The notes: generated by a model from the sequence alone, not told the origin. A stretch of 64,000 nt of DNA from Sitta carolinensis (GCA_032173965.1 JAVUNC010000004.1:25707001-25771000), one strand, 5' to 3'; counted from the first letter of the stretch, positions 1 to 14,110 are shown. A program made the numbers and translations.

Positions 1-3000
1 TCAAAAAACATACTTCCTTTTGCATATGATTGTTCATCTTCTTTCCTTCTGCTCGATTTTGCAAGGATGAATAAATAACTTCACAAAGTTTGGAAGAAAC
101 TAAAAAAAATCTATTTTACAGAACTATAAGTTTTTGCAACTGTTTTATATTTCTAGTTGGATTTTTTGTGCTTTCTTCTTTGCTATATTTTTTTTTTCCT
201 TGTTATTTACACAGCCCTTTCCCATACAGATGGGATAAATCCAGATCTAGATATTTGTCTGTGCTTAAAGAGATTAAATAATGATAGGGTTATCTGACTC
301 CAGGCAAAATGTAAATTGTTTACAAATCTGGTTATTGAGTGACAGTTAACAGAATTGGATTTATATTTTTTAAGAAATCACAGGAGAGAAGGCAATGTCT
401 CAAAGCACTGATACTGATTCGCTGAACCATGCACTGATTCTAACCTGCACACAGATCTGCTGAAATGACCTGCTAATGTAGAACAAGGACAGTGTATGGC
501 TTTGAATAAACTGCAGACAATAAACTGTCGTTCTGCAATGCCACTGTTCGTGGGCACCGAAGCAGATTAAAATGTCTTCTTTTTGCAGTTGCATTGTTGT
601 CATTTTTGTATTTATCAGCAGTGCTCATTTTTGCACCACTACTGATTACAGATTTTCTAGGATTTTTACAGATATTTAGGTTGGTAGATTTAACTGGGAG
701 ATTTAAAATAAAGATTTGCAACCATCTTACATTTCAGAGAGAGAGAGGAATCTTGATCACTTCCATAATTTAATAGATAGCCTCATACCATTCTGTAATT
801 CCCTCTTTCTCAGTGGTTACTTTGAACACCATTATTCAGAGTACTGCTAAAATGAATCTCAGCTACCCTATGGATCATTGAATCACAGTTTGAACAGAAG
901 AGACACTCTGTCTTTGAAAGAAAGCTCAAATTATCACTCAGATATGAAAACATGTCAGCACATAGATATTTTACCTTTAATGATACCAATTCCATAGGAT
1001 ATAGATTACATAAGAGTCCCATGGATTGCCAGATAACCATTAACAGAATTCTGTCAGTATTCTGCACCTGATAACAACATCCTCAAATGAAACCTCAAGA
1101 ACTTTTGACAAATGTACATCAAGTCTTGAATTACCAGGCCCATTTTTAGTTGCAACCACTTCACTTCATTGCCAAACTGTTTTACCTGCACTTACTGCCT
1201 CAAAACAAATACAACACTAGTTCTGTGTTGTCAAAAACAAGACTGAATTATTGATTAGACAACTGAAAATAGTGTGTTGCATTTATAGAAACACTTTTTG
1301 GAGACCAAAGAGCAGTTGGACCTCTAGGTGACATAAATGAAGAGTTGATACAAAGTTCACCAGTGTGCCTGATTTACAAGAGATGAGTTATAATGAGTGG
1401 CCACAGTTCTCAGAGCCCTAGCTGTTGGGGACATCCCTCCAAGTTAAAAACACCACGAGAGCAAGAAGAAGCAGTTCAACTGAAGTTGTGTGTTCCATTT
1501 GTATTAAGGACACCCTTTAAGGGTTTTTCTTGGTTTCTATAACCAAAGTGGGGTTCAAAGAGCAAGCTAATAGCACAGGGTGCCAAGTGTACAGCTGCTT
1601 TCAGAAACATACTATTTTTTATATTTTCTCAAAACCATAGGAGGCAGAAAAAATGTTCATATTCTGCTCTCACATGCTACATTTCAAAGAATGAGCTGAG
1701 GCAAAAGGTTCAAAACATATACTCCTTCCCATCTTGCTACATACCTCATTGATTACTCTGGGAAACTGTGTGTAGGGGGTGTGTGTATTCAGTTTTGGTT
1801 ACATCTGAATTGAACTTCTCCTTTTTGATCTTTCTTCAAAAACCTTTGATTTATTATTTTTTAAATAACCTATTAGGAAATTATATTTCTGTGATGGTAA
1901 TAAATATAGCTTTTGGTAATCTGAACTTTCCTCCTCCTCCTAGCTTCCAAATCACAAAGCCCATTCAGTCAGAGCATTCCCTTCTCAGTAAAATTTCCTT
2001 GTGCTTGCTACAGTTTTCCTAAATTCCTGCAGTAACTCAAACCTGAATACTTTTCCTTCTGGTATTGGTACATTCAGTACTGCGTCATCTCTAAAAAAAT
2101 ACATAAGAAATTTTTCATTGCTAATTTATTTTCTGTAATGGTTCTTAAGTCACTGTTTTGTTTGTGATGAGTTTTGTTGATGTTTTTGATCAATGATGAA
2201 GAAATTGTAGTTTTGTTTTAGAGTGCTGTTTCTGAGTTGTCTCCTTAATCCCTCTTTCCTGTGGAGACCCCAGTTTCCTCAGCTATGAATAAAGCAGGAA
2301 TACACCAATCCTGCAAAGTAATCACAAATTAACTCTTGCCTTTGCCATGTAGTTGGTCTATTTGCTGCAAACTTTAGGTGGCTATCTCCTGCCACATGGA
2401 TCTTGGAGATTCTGCATAGCCACAAAGAGGAAGAACAAAGGTCCAGTTTTGAAGCATTTTTAAATAAGTGACAAGCAACATGTTTTCAAGTTTGAAAAAG
2501 ACTTAAGAAGCTAAATGTAGTGTAAAAAAGACAGTTAGAAGATGAAGTAATTAAATTTAAATGTCTTAAGGAAGTGTTTATCAACATTTGCCAGAGTTTT
2601 CAACTGCCAGGTCAACAGTGGGGAAAATTATCCAAAATGCAAATCTGAACCTGCAGCTCCCAGTATGAATTTCCACTTTATATCTTATTTCTTTCAGCAT
2701 AAACCACAAAAAACAACAGTAAGGGCTGAAATCCATTCATTTTGCATCCATACATGGATCAACGATATGGTAGTATTCTGTGGTGTGGAGCAGCGACTAA
2801 ATTTCACAGGTGCTGAGTAGATTATTTAGTTGTGTACTGTGTATTGTGCTAATTAGTGGTGCTAATTACAGTAATTTTTATCAGGTATTTTAAGGGTATG
2901 AAGAATAGAATAATATTTTAAACACACATTTAAACTGATAATAAAAACATGTAAATAGCATTAGGCTTGATTTACAAAATGGTCTAGAGAAGAAATACAG

Positions 3001-6000
3001 GATAGTGTCTTTAAATTATAAAAAATCCTGAAACATTCTAATTTACTGTTAAATCTCCCAAGTTTAAAATTTCTGTAGAATTGAAGTAAAATATTAAAAG
3101 CTTAAAGAGAAATGCCAGGGAGAAGGACTTCTTAGTGGAGAGTGAGCCCTGGAGTGCTCCCTCTCAGATTAAGATAGCAGTAGGGAATCTGTTTTGAATT
3201 TCTCAGACTGAAGGAATAAATGCTAAGGGAAAGATAAGATAAATTCTTGATAAACAAAGGTACAGCAAGTGTAGGACTTTAAGACCAGAATGATAAGCAC
3301 AAGAACTAAGTAAGTATCATGAAGCGAAAGATTTAAAGATGTGTGGGATGTAAAGAGAATAAGAAATTACTATCACATTAAAGCATCCAAACCAATCCAC
3401 AGATTGAGCATGGACTTTCAACAAAAATGAAAAGCATTTCTGAAAAAGCACAAGGAACAAACTTCAACAGAAGATTTAAAAGCATTGAGAATAAAATAAT
3501 AAGTGGTGGCTAGGGCTGATTAAGGAACCAAAAGAAAAAAAAGAATCAAGTTGTTCTAAAGGAGTAATTAAAACTGAGTGTATAGAAAACAAAGGCTCAT
3601 ATACAAGAAATAAAAATAGAAAGTGTCAAAAAATGCACACTGTAAATAGTTTTCAATTGAATATAATATTTAATAGCAGGACAAAAATTTGTCATTGAGC
3701 CCATACTTTGAAGTTTGCAATCTGAAGTTATCTTTGTTTTATCTATGATGACAATGTACATATGCTGATATACTCAGGAACCCACTTACCTGTGTTCTAT
3801 AGGTGTCTATTTCCTTTTATTATTCTCCACCAAACTGTTATCTTTGTATTATCAACAGATTTTCCATAATATTCCTTTTGGCTCTGTGTATGTATTGCTA
3901 ATATAATTCAGACGACCAAAACAGATGTTTCATTGGCTTAGTTTGCTACTTGAAAAAAGACACCATTGTATAACAATTTTCTTCTTCTAATAGTCTTATG
4001 TGAAAGACTGTTAAAACTACTGTTGCTCTGATTTTTACTTTCTCTGGTTTTTCACCGTATACATATCTTTAGGATAATTCATGTCCAAATCAGACTAAGT
4101 TCCCCCTGCTGTTATAAAAACACCACAGAATTTTATTTTCCTTTCATTTCTGGTCAAGAGAATGGGGAAAACATTTCATTAACATTTCTGTGACATTCTC
4201 ACCTACCATATACTGGACAGGATTAGGAATCACTAAATGTTTAAGTGACTTTGGGGTATGTGTACACTGGGAGGTATTTTATTAAACAAAAATTTAAATT
4301 CTTCCACAATTCCTCCCCAAAATCACCAGAACTGTGGTGTTTTAATTGAATTTTGTGTACTATTTTGAGACATTTCATGGATGCATAAATACTTCATGCA
4401 GCTCTACTCAAATATATAAAAGACAGAACAAATTTTCCTACAGAAAATGAATACCTGTATTCCTCTTAAAATATTAGGAAAATGAAGTTTTTGTAATATG
4501 TAATTGTACTAAACTCTTTATACCATGAAAAATATAATCAGAGGCAGGGGTGTGAGCTTTCCCTTTCAAATGAGTTGAGACTAATTACAAGAGATGCTAA
4601 GCCATGCTGCCAGGCAGACGGATTAGGGATATCTTTCTTTTCCCACGGTTTTCTTAGTTTTTATCTGCTTTCCAAGAATTGAACACTGCCCCCAATTAGT
4701 GGCAATAAAATCGGTCTTTATGCTTAAAGGTTTTATATCTTATCAAGTGCGCTTGGACAGGAAACAAGAGCTTTTGTCTTTTCCATTCTCCAAGGCGTTT
4801 TTAACTTTGCTTCTTATAGCGAGCCTATCTCTGCTTTCTGGTGTACTCTGCCTTCATTATTACCAGAGATGCCCAGACTTACTCGTGTCAAAAATTTCCT
4901 CTAATAATGTTATAGGTCACAAACCTCTTTCAACCATTTCCACCTTGTACAGGTGTCTATTCTCCTCTCTGCCTTCTCTTTATTCAGATACTATTGATTA
5001 CCTTTAATCAAAAAGCACTGTGCCAAAGTATTTTTTTTTTTAGCAGGATATTTACTACCACTGTTATTGTTACAGTGCTCCCTTCTGAGTGTCTGGTCTC
5101 TACCAAATGTTGGTCTGGGCTACTGGAAAGTGACTATTTCTCCTCCTGCAGTAACAGCTACAAAAATCCAGCTCCTGTCTAAGAGTAGCCTGGTCTGTGT
5201 GCAGACTCTCAAGGCTTTGGAAGGAACTGTCCCTTGTCCACTCTCAGTCACAAAACACATTATTGAGAGGGCTAATACGCTTTCTTTCCTGCTTTGGAAA
5301 TTAGCATAGGTCATCTTGTAACAAACTTCTGAGGTTCAACAAAGCTTCTCTGTCAGCAATTTAAACTTTTCAAAGTTAAAGGAATAATGGTGGCTAGCAG
5401 TAGAATAAACTCAAAATAGGGTTATGAGAAGTAAAAGGATGAAAACAAGGAATTAATGAAAATTAGGAATTAATGAATAATTCCCCAGAGTGGATATGAA
5501 GGTCACACATAAAAACAAAAGAACAGAAAATCCTGAAGTACAGGATTCAAAGCAGAATCAGAGTCCTGAGCTGTAACAAAACTGAACAAGAAGCACTTGA
5601 AATTGATGAGTTAGTAGCACAATAACCACAGAATGAAGTTAAACATGAAGTCTCATTTTCCTTTAGAAACTCCTGCTGGGAGAATAGATTCTAAAACCTA
5701 GGATATAGAATAATGAATAAAGGATTTAAATTTCCAGGGTCACACATTTAAACATAATTTAAGAGTATACTTCAATGAAATTTAAATCAATGTTCATGTG
5801 GAAAATTAAGCAACCCTTCCCTTCTTTTCTATTGTAAACTGAATTTATGAACAGTATCTGAGAAACATAAAACCAAATACTTCATTTCAGTTTAACACAT
5901 AAATTTCATGCAATGAAAGCAAATAGATCTGTCTCTGTACTAATTATGCAGAATAATTGGAAGGGAATATCTCTTTCATTTAACATGAAGACAGTATAGA

Positions 6001-7225
6001 AGTCATACAGTTTATTGGTATTTTCAAAGTTGGAGCAATATCATTACTTTCTTCTTCAACAGAGTCCACTGAAACAGCAGAAGACACTGAAGGTGAAGAT
6101 CTTAGGCCTTCTTTCATAGGAAGATTTAAGCAACAGTTCTGCCCTTAATGTCATTGTGAGCCTTAGCAAGTGTGCTAACTGAGCAAGTAAAAAGATGGTG
6201 CTTATTTTGTCCACTCACACCCTGAAGTCACCATGGATTCTGAGAGAACTGTGGCATTCTGATCTTAGGCACCTCTCAGAGACCTCCAAGCCATGTTATG
6301 GCAGTCATCATCTGCATTCTGCTAGACCACAGTGATGGATCCTCTCCACTGTTTTCAGCCTTGACATACAACATTTGATTTTATGGGGATGTTCTTAAGC
6401 TGGATCCTGGCTTCTCCAAAGATCAAAGTTTATGTATACCTTTGAATAATCAGATATTCAACTAACCTTAAAAATAATTTCAATGACCTTATGTATATAT
6501 ATATGTGAATGGTTTTCTGAACAACACTGTGGTCCTCACTAGCAAAATCAATCCTCAAATAAAGAACTAAACCCACTGAATGTGTTCTTAAATGTTCTGG
6601 TAAAAAATTCCTCAGAAAATAGCAAGTGGAAATCTACCTATGCTAAAAGCCAGTATTAAAAGTCACACAAAGATCTCATTTACTTGTTTCTGTAAAGAAG
6701 CCATAAGGATAGTCTTTGAAATTCAACATATCTGTCTTTATAATATATTTTTATCCAATATATTTTATAGAATTTATAAATCAATATAAATACTTACTTC
6801 ATTTTCAAAATGCAAATATACATAACGAAACTAGAACGAGAAGGGAAATGAAAGTTTGAAAATACTGAAAATTACATCCACATATGCACAGTGGATACAT
6901 AAGGAGCAAAGAAACTTCAAAGTTTTGCTTCTCCGTGTAAGAAAAGAAACTCTGGGCTACCTATGATCTTTTGAAAGATATGCATAATGAAGTTATTCCA
7001 CACATCTGATTTTGCAATTGACTGTGTATTTGTGTGAAACGTGTAGAGTTGGAGGACAGAGCCACCTGTGAGATATAGACCTGAGAGTGCAGCAACGCTT
7101 GGGTGGCTTTTGTCTGGCTTATAGAAATCCTTCTCTTTACCCCGTGATAAAGCTGGCCAGTTCTGCAGTCTATTGTGTGAGGCCACTGATCACCACCTGC
7201 CCATCATTTCACAATCCTTTGACAG

Positions 7226-7353
7226 CTGTAGTCTGAGGGTCCTTCTCTTGTTACAATAACACTTGTAATGTTTATATCAAGCCTGTGAGAACTAGGTCTT
7301 CCTGAACCAAAACATCATGAAGAAACTCCAGGCCCAGGAGCCTCAGACTACAG
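7226..7353. repeat. 13-bp perfect inverted repeat, about 100-bp spacer
   Basis: The segment at 7226-7238 (CTGTAGTCTGAGG) is the exact reverse complement of 7341-7353. The 102-bp spacer shows no further pairing that I can see. An arm this short can occur by chance in 64 kb, so this is recorded as a structure only and not as a transposon. Confidence 0.4.
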
Positions 7354-10300
7354 ACAGCCACATTTCTCAAGAAAGAATTAAAAAGACCAGCCTCTTGGAA
7401 TCCTGGAAGCCTCCAATGCAAGAGCTGCAATTTGCTGGAGACTTACAAAGGCCATTTCCAGTACCTGGTGTGTGTTCCAACGGGTTCAGGCAGAGCCTCT
7501 CCCTGGTTTAGAGGAAGAAGGGGCATCCCATTCTGCAGTATAGGATAGAGGATAGGTGCCTGTGTAATGTATTCATTCAGCCATCTTAAATATATTCCAC
7601 AACAAAATATATCTGATTTGGTTTTGCTTTTCACATTTCTATTTTTTTCTACTGTCATTTTATTTGAATTAAAAGGTTTCTGCAGAGGAATTTACAGTGT
7701 TGTAAGTGGATGGCATCCTGAAGAGTAAGCCAATTACTGCTCACAATTCCAAAAATCACAAAGCACCAACTGCTCCTTGATTGATTCACATATGCTTCCA
7801 AATGAAGTCAGTAGGAACTTCATCTCTTCAAAGGGAATAAACCATGCAAAAAATGACAGAATTTGAGAAATAGAAGTGTAAGTATTTATATAGTGAATGT
7901 ATTTCTTTGCTTTCAAAGAATCAAACACAATATAATTTCACTTTTTACAAAGAAAGACAAAACAGAAAAAAGGCTTTATATCCACTCTGCATGCACTTTC
8001 ATAGCACCTTACATCTGTAGAACTGTGTGTAATACTGTGTCATGAAAGTGAAGGGCATAGTTTCCTCTCTGCAGTGTTGTGGTTTCAAAGACCCATTCCA
8101 GAAGGTTTGCTTTACTTCAGCCAGTTTAGTAACACTGTGCAGAGAGTATGAGGCAGTCAGCTGAGGAAAGATAATAATTCTCTTCCCCCACAGGAGCTTA
8201 GAATATGCAGCCCTTTGCCAATAAGTAGCAGCTCCCAGAAAGACAGCATCCAAAGGTGGACAGCTGAACCCAGATTCTTTCCCATCTAAAGCACTCAGAA
8301 CTGATGGATGATGTGAGATGGCAATATTTTCAACCCTAGATTTCACTGTCATGCAAATGCATTTTTGTGTTTCTCCTTTTTTTGTCTCTTTTGCTCTGCA
8401 TTTAATTACCTGCTAAATATGTTTTTGTTTTTGTTTTTCTGACAGAATTTCTTCAGTTTTTAAATGACTGAAAACCATGTAGCTGTAAAAGACCTGGAAT
8501 AACACATCGGCACAATATTCCATGGACAGATGGTATGCTAGCCTGACCTTGTTTATCACTGGACCACATCCTGTGACAAGGTTTTTTGTAATGACTTCAG
8601 TAGTCCCAGGCATTCCACGTATCACATTCCTCCCTTCTTATTCTGATTACACAACTGTCATGTCAGAGTGGCATTTCTGACTGTTGCCTTAGTATTGTAC
8701 TACCTAATTCTGCTGGAGACCTTCAAAATTTTAAAATATAGATTTCAATCAGTGAATCAAGAGATTTTTTTTGGAAAAAAAAATACCACAATTTAATGAA
8801 TGATGCTACAACATTGATATAGACTCTGAAAACAGCAAAATTTTTAATAAAAGGAAAATTTTAGGGTTTTTTAATTCCTTTCAGGTTAATAAAGAATCTG
8901 TTTAAACTATCTATTTTGTTTTTATTTGAAATGTATTTGGATTTTATTGTCTCAGAAATTTCAAGCCAACTGGACCTGCAGCATATATAAAACACATCTT
9001 TTTTTATAAACTAAAGACAGAAAAAATACATTTTATATCACTTGTTCTTATGTTTTTTCCACCGATAAAATTAAGCAGAGGTATTATTTGCTACGTGTAA
9101 AATAGTAGTGTTTTTCCTGTTGAAACATTTTCAACTCAAACTATGCATACATTTTAAATTCAAATTACATATATCTTAATGTTTCTTCCTCTTACATTTT
9201 TATTAGCTTTTTTGAGTTTTACCCCTCTTCAAAATTCTACCAAAGAAGTAGGAGTTCCAACAGAAAGTAATTTATTTTCACAAAATAACAATAAAGTTTA
9301 GGAAAAAGAACATTTATCCTTCCTTCTCTAGATACTTAGTCTTCAGTTTGGCTAGTCCAGATGCTGCCCTTTAAAAAGAAAGAAGGCTGAAGCTAAAAAG
9401 CTGGCAGATCTTTGCACATGGTAAGGTCAGCGGAAATTTCAGCAGACTATACTCTTTATTTTGGCAGTGCTTTGTGTGCAACCATGACCTCAGCTGAAGT
9501 CAACACATCTGCACTTTAAAAACAGTGTCATTATTCATCCAATCACTAGTCTGTTTAAGTGAGAGATTTTAAGCTTTGTGTCAATCCATAGTACTTTCTT
9601 CTAGCTTCAGAGTACAGATCCAACTCCCTAGAAACTGTGATACATGAAGAATCCCTCATCAACTTTCAGGCTGGAAAAAATGTGTAGAATATATTTGTTT
9701 GAGTATAAAGGATGAGTCACAAATGATAACTCAAAAGATGACCCTAATAGACACTATGTCTGACAAGTTTTGTCAGAAATGTTTCCTATCTAATATTTGT
9801 ATTAAATGCATATACTGAAAAATTATATATTCAAAGCAGAGGGCTCCAAATTAACACAGTGGGGTGACAGGATGTTCAAATGATTTTTTAATAAGATATC
9901 AGATTTTTGGGTTCCATTCTGCAGGTTCTCATCTTCGGCAGACACTCATACTTCTGCAGACCAGCAAACCCTACAGTTCCAAGCCCCTTCTTCAGAGCCA
10001 TGGCCCTGGTCACACTGTGATTACCCTTATTCTCTCCTCATAAGACGGCAGAGTGGAAAGCTGCATAAACAGAACTCCTCACTTTCATCTTTAGAACTGA
10101 AGTATGGCATGTTATTATCTGTTTATGCAATGCTACTTCTATTTTGGTTGCTTGGTTCCTCCTATCTTAGCATCCTGCTTTCATTTGTACTTATTCTGTT
10201 AATCTTTAGGTGCTTGGGCTGAAATTTCCTGTGCTGGATATGTGTCTCAAAAATGGAAGGTTTTAGGAAAAGAGATTTAACAGTTTCTACACCGGGATTA

Positions 10301-11868
10301 GTAAAATTATAATTTTACTTAAGACCCTATAATTCTTCCAGATTTTTCAACAGAAACTTTGATTTTGACCCAGCTATCTTGATATCTAATTCTTTAAGTG
10401 GCAATCAATCAGAATATTTTTATGGGCAAAATTATTTTCTCTGTAAAGAATGTCATTCTTCACATATCTTATCTATACTCAATTGAGAGCAGTTGTTAAA
10501 TTATCCAATGAATACATCCCCACTGAAGGTAATTTGTGTCAAAAGGAACCTGTCTGCATCTGGACTGTACATGTGTTATGCTACAAAAAAGATGTGCAGA
10601 ATTTTACTGGACATATTGCTTGTAGGCATTAGATTGTGGTTTACATGTTTTTAAGACAATGTTTAATTATGTGATCCATAGGGTGTTTATTTAAGGAGGA
10701 GTGGGGCCTGAGCAGTATCTCAAGTCCATAATGTATTGCACTTAGGGTATTGCTAGGATTGTGCAGTGAATAAAGCTGCTCAGTGGGGAAACACTGCAGA
10801 CATTGTTTATGCAAGATACAAGGTTTCACAATCAAACAAAGCAAACTTGGAAAATTCTGTTCCATAACTGCTTCAGACTTCCTATGTGATGAACAAACTC
10901 TCCCTCAGACTGAATGTTTCATAGCTGGCCACCAAGTATTCCTCATATCTGGTTGCAGAACAGATTACCATTTGAACATGAAGGTAGCATCAGGGAGAAA
11001 GCTGATCTTAAGGTCTCAAGTGGTCAACCCTGAGTAAAAACCTCTAATCACTTTTCCCCCAGCCCTGTTTTGTACCTAAAACTGTTTCAGGAAAAAGGGT
11101 AGATATAGAGAATTCTTAGTTGAGATGGGTGAAAACTTCCCCAGAGAACATTAATTAAAAGTACAAATACAATAGTTTGCAAGAGAAGGCCAATTATATC
11201 AGAACTATAAAACAGAACCAGGTTGCCCTGCCCTGCATACAACTGTGGAGAATTTCTTCTAAAATGTAAAACAATCAATTGGGGGAACTTGAACATAAAA
11301 AAATGGAGCACAATCATATCTTATTGTGGTATAGAAAAGATCCTGTATCTACATTACCTCCTGTAACTACATTTTGCTTTAATGCAATTTTACACACTGG
11401 TTATTTGCTAACAATATAAATTATTAAGGTCCCATTATTCTCCCATGATATGTTTTTTTTTTAGGTGGCATGTGACAAAAAGTGGTGCATTTCTTTACTA
11501 GATTTGATTTTTAAACTATTGCATCTCAAATGGCAAGAATGATCCTTGTCCCAACAGACCATGCATTGGTCAACAGGCCCAGAAATATATCACCTGCTTG
11601 AGACAGCTGAAGAAAGCAGGGGATCAGGAACTCTCACACAGATTAATCTTCAATAAATGTTCATGCAGGGCTGAACCAGGAGTTTGTTCGGGTCCCAGAG
11701 CAACAGACAATGCTGGTTTCAGTAACTGTATCCATCTTCCGTTTCTATACAAGAAAGCAAAAGATTTCTACTGGCCTTGCTGCAGGTATGATGCAACTCC
11801 AGCATGGGATCTGCAAACAAAATACATAAACTCTTATATCACATGGCTTTTCCTATCTGAAATAACTT

Positions 11869-11888
11869 GCAATAATAATAATAATAAT
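11869..11888. repeat. (AAT)n microsatellite
   Basis: A short run of about six AAT/ATA triplets. It has no associated gene. Confidence 0.8.
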
Positions 11889-12299
11889 CTGAAATAACTT
11901 GCACCAACTATTTGATTCAGAATAAGGTACACTGAAAGTGAGTCTCTCGTCGAAAGAAAGTTTTCTAAAAACTTGTTCAGTACTTGAACAATCCGTTATT
12001 AGAATATCTCCAATTAAAACGTTACCATGCTGTGAAAGAATCTGCCTACAAGTCTTCCCAGTACATTAATACTTCTGGTTTACCATTTTTGTTCCAACAC
12101 TAAATTAAATTAAAGATTTTGTGAAAGTAATACAAAAAATATTGACATTGCTCAATCACCCATTATTATGAAAGATAAGGTCAGTATCTTTCCTGTGTAT
12201 ATGTCTCAAAAAAGAAAAAATCCACCACAGCTGTAGTTTTAGGAAAGTTTTGGTTACCAGAGATTTATGTTCGGTTTATATTATTATTTTTATATTTAC

Positions 12300-12328
12300 A
12301 TTTATATGTGTATATATAATATATATAT

Positions 12329-12363
<35 letters not shown>

Positions 12364-12422
12364 TATATGTATAGATGTATATGTATATGTATATGTATAT
12401 GTGTATATTATATATATATATG
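12300..12422. repeat. (TATATG)n / (TA)n microsatellite
   Basis: An alternating purine-pyrimidine tract built mostly from TATATG and TATGTA hexamers, with TA-only blocks at both ends. It is imperfect, with interruptions near 12362 and 12374. Confidence 0.9.
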
Positions 12423-12499
12423 ATTGTGATATCCATGTAATTAGAATATTTCCTTAAAATTGATTTTCCTTAATACATGTAGTTTATTCACATATTATT

Positions 12500-12616
12500 C
12501 TATATCTATATCTATATCTATATCTATATCTATATCTATATCTATATCTATATCTATATCTATATCTATCTATCTATCTATATCTATCTATCTATATATA
12601 TATAGATATATCTATG
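12500..12616. repeat. (TATATC)n / (TATC)n microsatellite
   Basis: About a dozen copies of a TATATC hexamer grade into TATC tetramers and end in a TATATA/GATATATC block. Read on the plus strand it gives a Ser-Ile repeat frame, which is an artefact of the repeat and not a gene. Confidence 0.92.
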
Positions 12617-13476
12617 CTTGGACTGTAATAAGAAAATTTTAAGGGAATACCTGCACTTCCATTTTTTTCCAGTGATAATGAATATTACAATTGTCAGTGG
12701 TGTGAAAAATGTGACAGTTCCCTAACTATACACCTGACAGTATTTATGATTAAGCTAGTTCTGTTAAACGGTTCAGTCTGTCATAGAAAACAGATCATCA
12801 TTCAGAAGAGATTATATGAAATGTTTGTTTGCTGAACAGCAAAAAATTTGGATTATTCATCACAGTGAACACCCAAAATGTCATTTATATAGACACAACG
12901 GCAAGCTTTTATACATTTGGATGAAGCCATATTTTTAAAAAGACAAATTTATCTTTTGCTTTTCTCTATAAAGAGGTGTTATATAGGTTTATCAATTGTC
13001 ACAGCATATTTTCCAACTATATTTTACAATAAATAAACACATAATTGAGAATCCTTACAATAAACTATTTTATGCTTCCTTTTAAGTGCAGCTATTGGAA
13101 TAGAGGATATTTTTGTTATGATAACCTACCTGTGGGATTTCAAACTGAATTTACTTTAACAATATGTCTTTAAAATGCTCTCTTACAATCTACCTGTATA
13201 TTGTTCTAGCCAGCATGGATTTAGAGAACAGAAATGTGTGATTGTATGAACTCACATTCAACCTATAATGCAAAATACTGTTATTTGAGTGTATAATATA
13301 ATCTACTTAACTAAAGGCCAGACTAGCATTTTGCTAATCTAAAAAATATTTTCTCAGTCCTAAACCTTTACAGAGGAACTCTGAGTATTCAGAGGAACTT
13401 TGAGTTCATTAATTGGGAAAAGTCATTACTTGCTTTTTATACAGCAGCTCAAAACCTTCCATTTGAATAGCTCTCT
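12617..13476. other. AT-rich DNA, nothing recognised
   Basis: This stretch between the hexamer microsatellite and the CR1 scrap holds no exon, RNA gene or repeat that I can support. Confidence 0.55.
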
Positions 13477-13583
13477 AGGAGGAAATTCTTTACTGTGAGA
13501 GTGCTGTGACACTGGAACAGGTTGCCCAGAGAAGCTGTGGATGCCCCATTATTGAGAGTGTTCAAGGCCAGCTTGGATGGGGC
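13477..13583 (+). mobile_element. CR1 LINE 3' fragment (end of ORF2)
   Basis: The plus strand reads the conserved last stretch of CR1 ORF2: RRKFFTVRVL, a stop, then HWNRLPREAVDAP and VFKASLDGA. The typical CR1 end is highly similar, and the in-frame stop after VRVL shows decay. The fragment has lost its 3' tail of ATTCTATG-type octamers. It stops abruptly at the GGATGGGGC motif, where LTR-like sequence takes over. This is a short dead copy with no coding function. Confidence 0.85.
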
Positions 13584-13740
13584 CCTCCATGGGCTGTGTG
13601 GATATCTGCTCCACCATGGTCTTCACCACAGCCTAGGGGAATATTTGCTCCAGTGTCTGGAGCACCTCCTGCCCCTCCTGCCCCACTGACCTTAGTCTTC
13701 ACACCAACGCTTTGCACAGCTCAGCGCTGCTCTGCAGTGG
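13584..13740 (-). mobile_element. LTR fragment, same family as the 30.5 kb element
   Basis: The text CACCATGGTCTTCACCACAG, the motif CTGGAGCACCTCCTGCCCCT and the motif CACTGACC parallel 31525-31615 in the complete LTR at 30527-31894, in the same orientation. It begins directly where the CR1 scrap ends and runs into the 20-bp minisatellite. Orientation is called minus because the related full LTR reads TG to CA on that strand. Confidence 0.7.
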
Positions 13741-13750
13741 TTGGATCTGG

Positions 13751-14030
13751 CTGGAACCAGCTGTGTCTGGCTGGAACCAGCTGTGTCTGGCTGGAACCAG
13801 CTGTGTCTGGCTGGAACCGGCTGTGTCTGGCTGGAACGGGCTGTGTCTGGCTGGAACCGGCTGTGTCTGGCTGGAACCAGCTGTGTCTGGCTGGAACCGG
13901 CTGTGTCTGGCTGGAACCGGCTGTGTCTGGCTGGAACGGGCTGTGTCTGGCTGGAACCGGCTGTGTCTGGCTGGAACGGGCTGTGTCTGGCTGGAACCGG
14001 CTGTGTCTGGCTGGAACAGGCTGTGTCCGG
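13751..14030. repeat. 20-bp minisatellite, 14 copies
   Basis: Fourteen copies of exactly 20 bp, unit CTGGAACCGGCTGTGTCTGG, run head to tail with no indel. Variation is almost confined to two bases of the ACCGG core, giving ACCAG, ACCGG, ACGGG and ACAGG types. Since 20 is not a multiple of 3, three units make a 60-bp, 20-codon period, and stop-free frames appear on both strands (up to 224 codons). These frames are repeat artefacts. The array sits inside LTR-derived sequence, in contrast to the AT-rich surroundings. Confidence 0.97.
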
Positions 14031-14110
14031 CTGGGGCAGCCCTGGCCTCCCCTCACGGAGCCCCCCACAGCCTCCACTGCTGATCCCTTAGAGCCCACCC
14101 TCAACATAAA
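14031..14110. other. GC-rich right flank of the minisatellite
   Basis: About 80 bp of GC-rich sequence (a CCCTGGCCTCCCCTC and GGAGCCCCCCACAG stretch). It probably belongs to the same LTR-derived block as the minisatellite. AT-rich DNA resumes after about 14110. Confidence 0.45.

Larger units (their letters stand above)
1..12299. other. AT-rich unique-looking DNA without genes
   Basis: I see no recognisable coding exon, RNA gene or transposon in this stretch. All open frames are short (at most about 117 codons), lie in AT-rich sequence, and match no family I recognise. The only structures noted are a 13-bp perfect inverted repeat (7226-7238 with 7341-7353) and a short (AAT)n run near 11869-11888. 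It could be intergenic or intronic. Confidence 0.6.

Noticed and set aside
12460..12642. Ser-Ile repeat open frame
   Set aside because: Translation of the TATATC/TATC microsatellite. It has no start context or flanking coding sequence.
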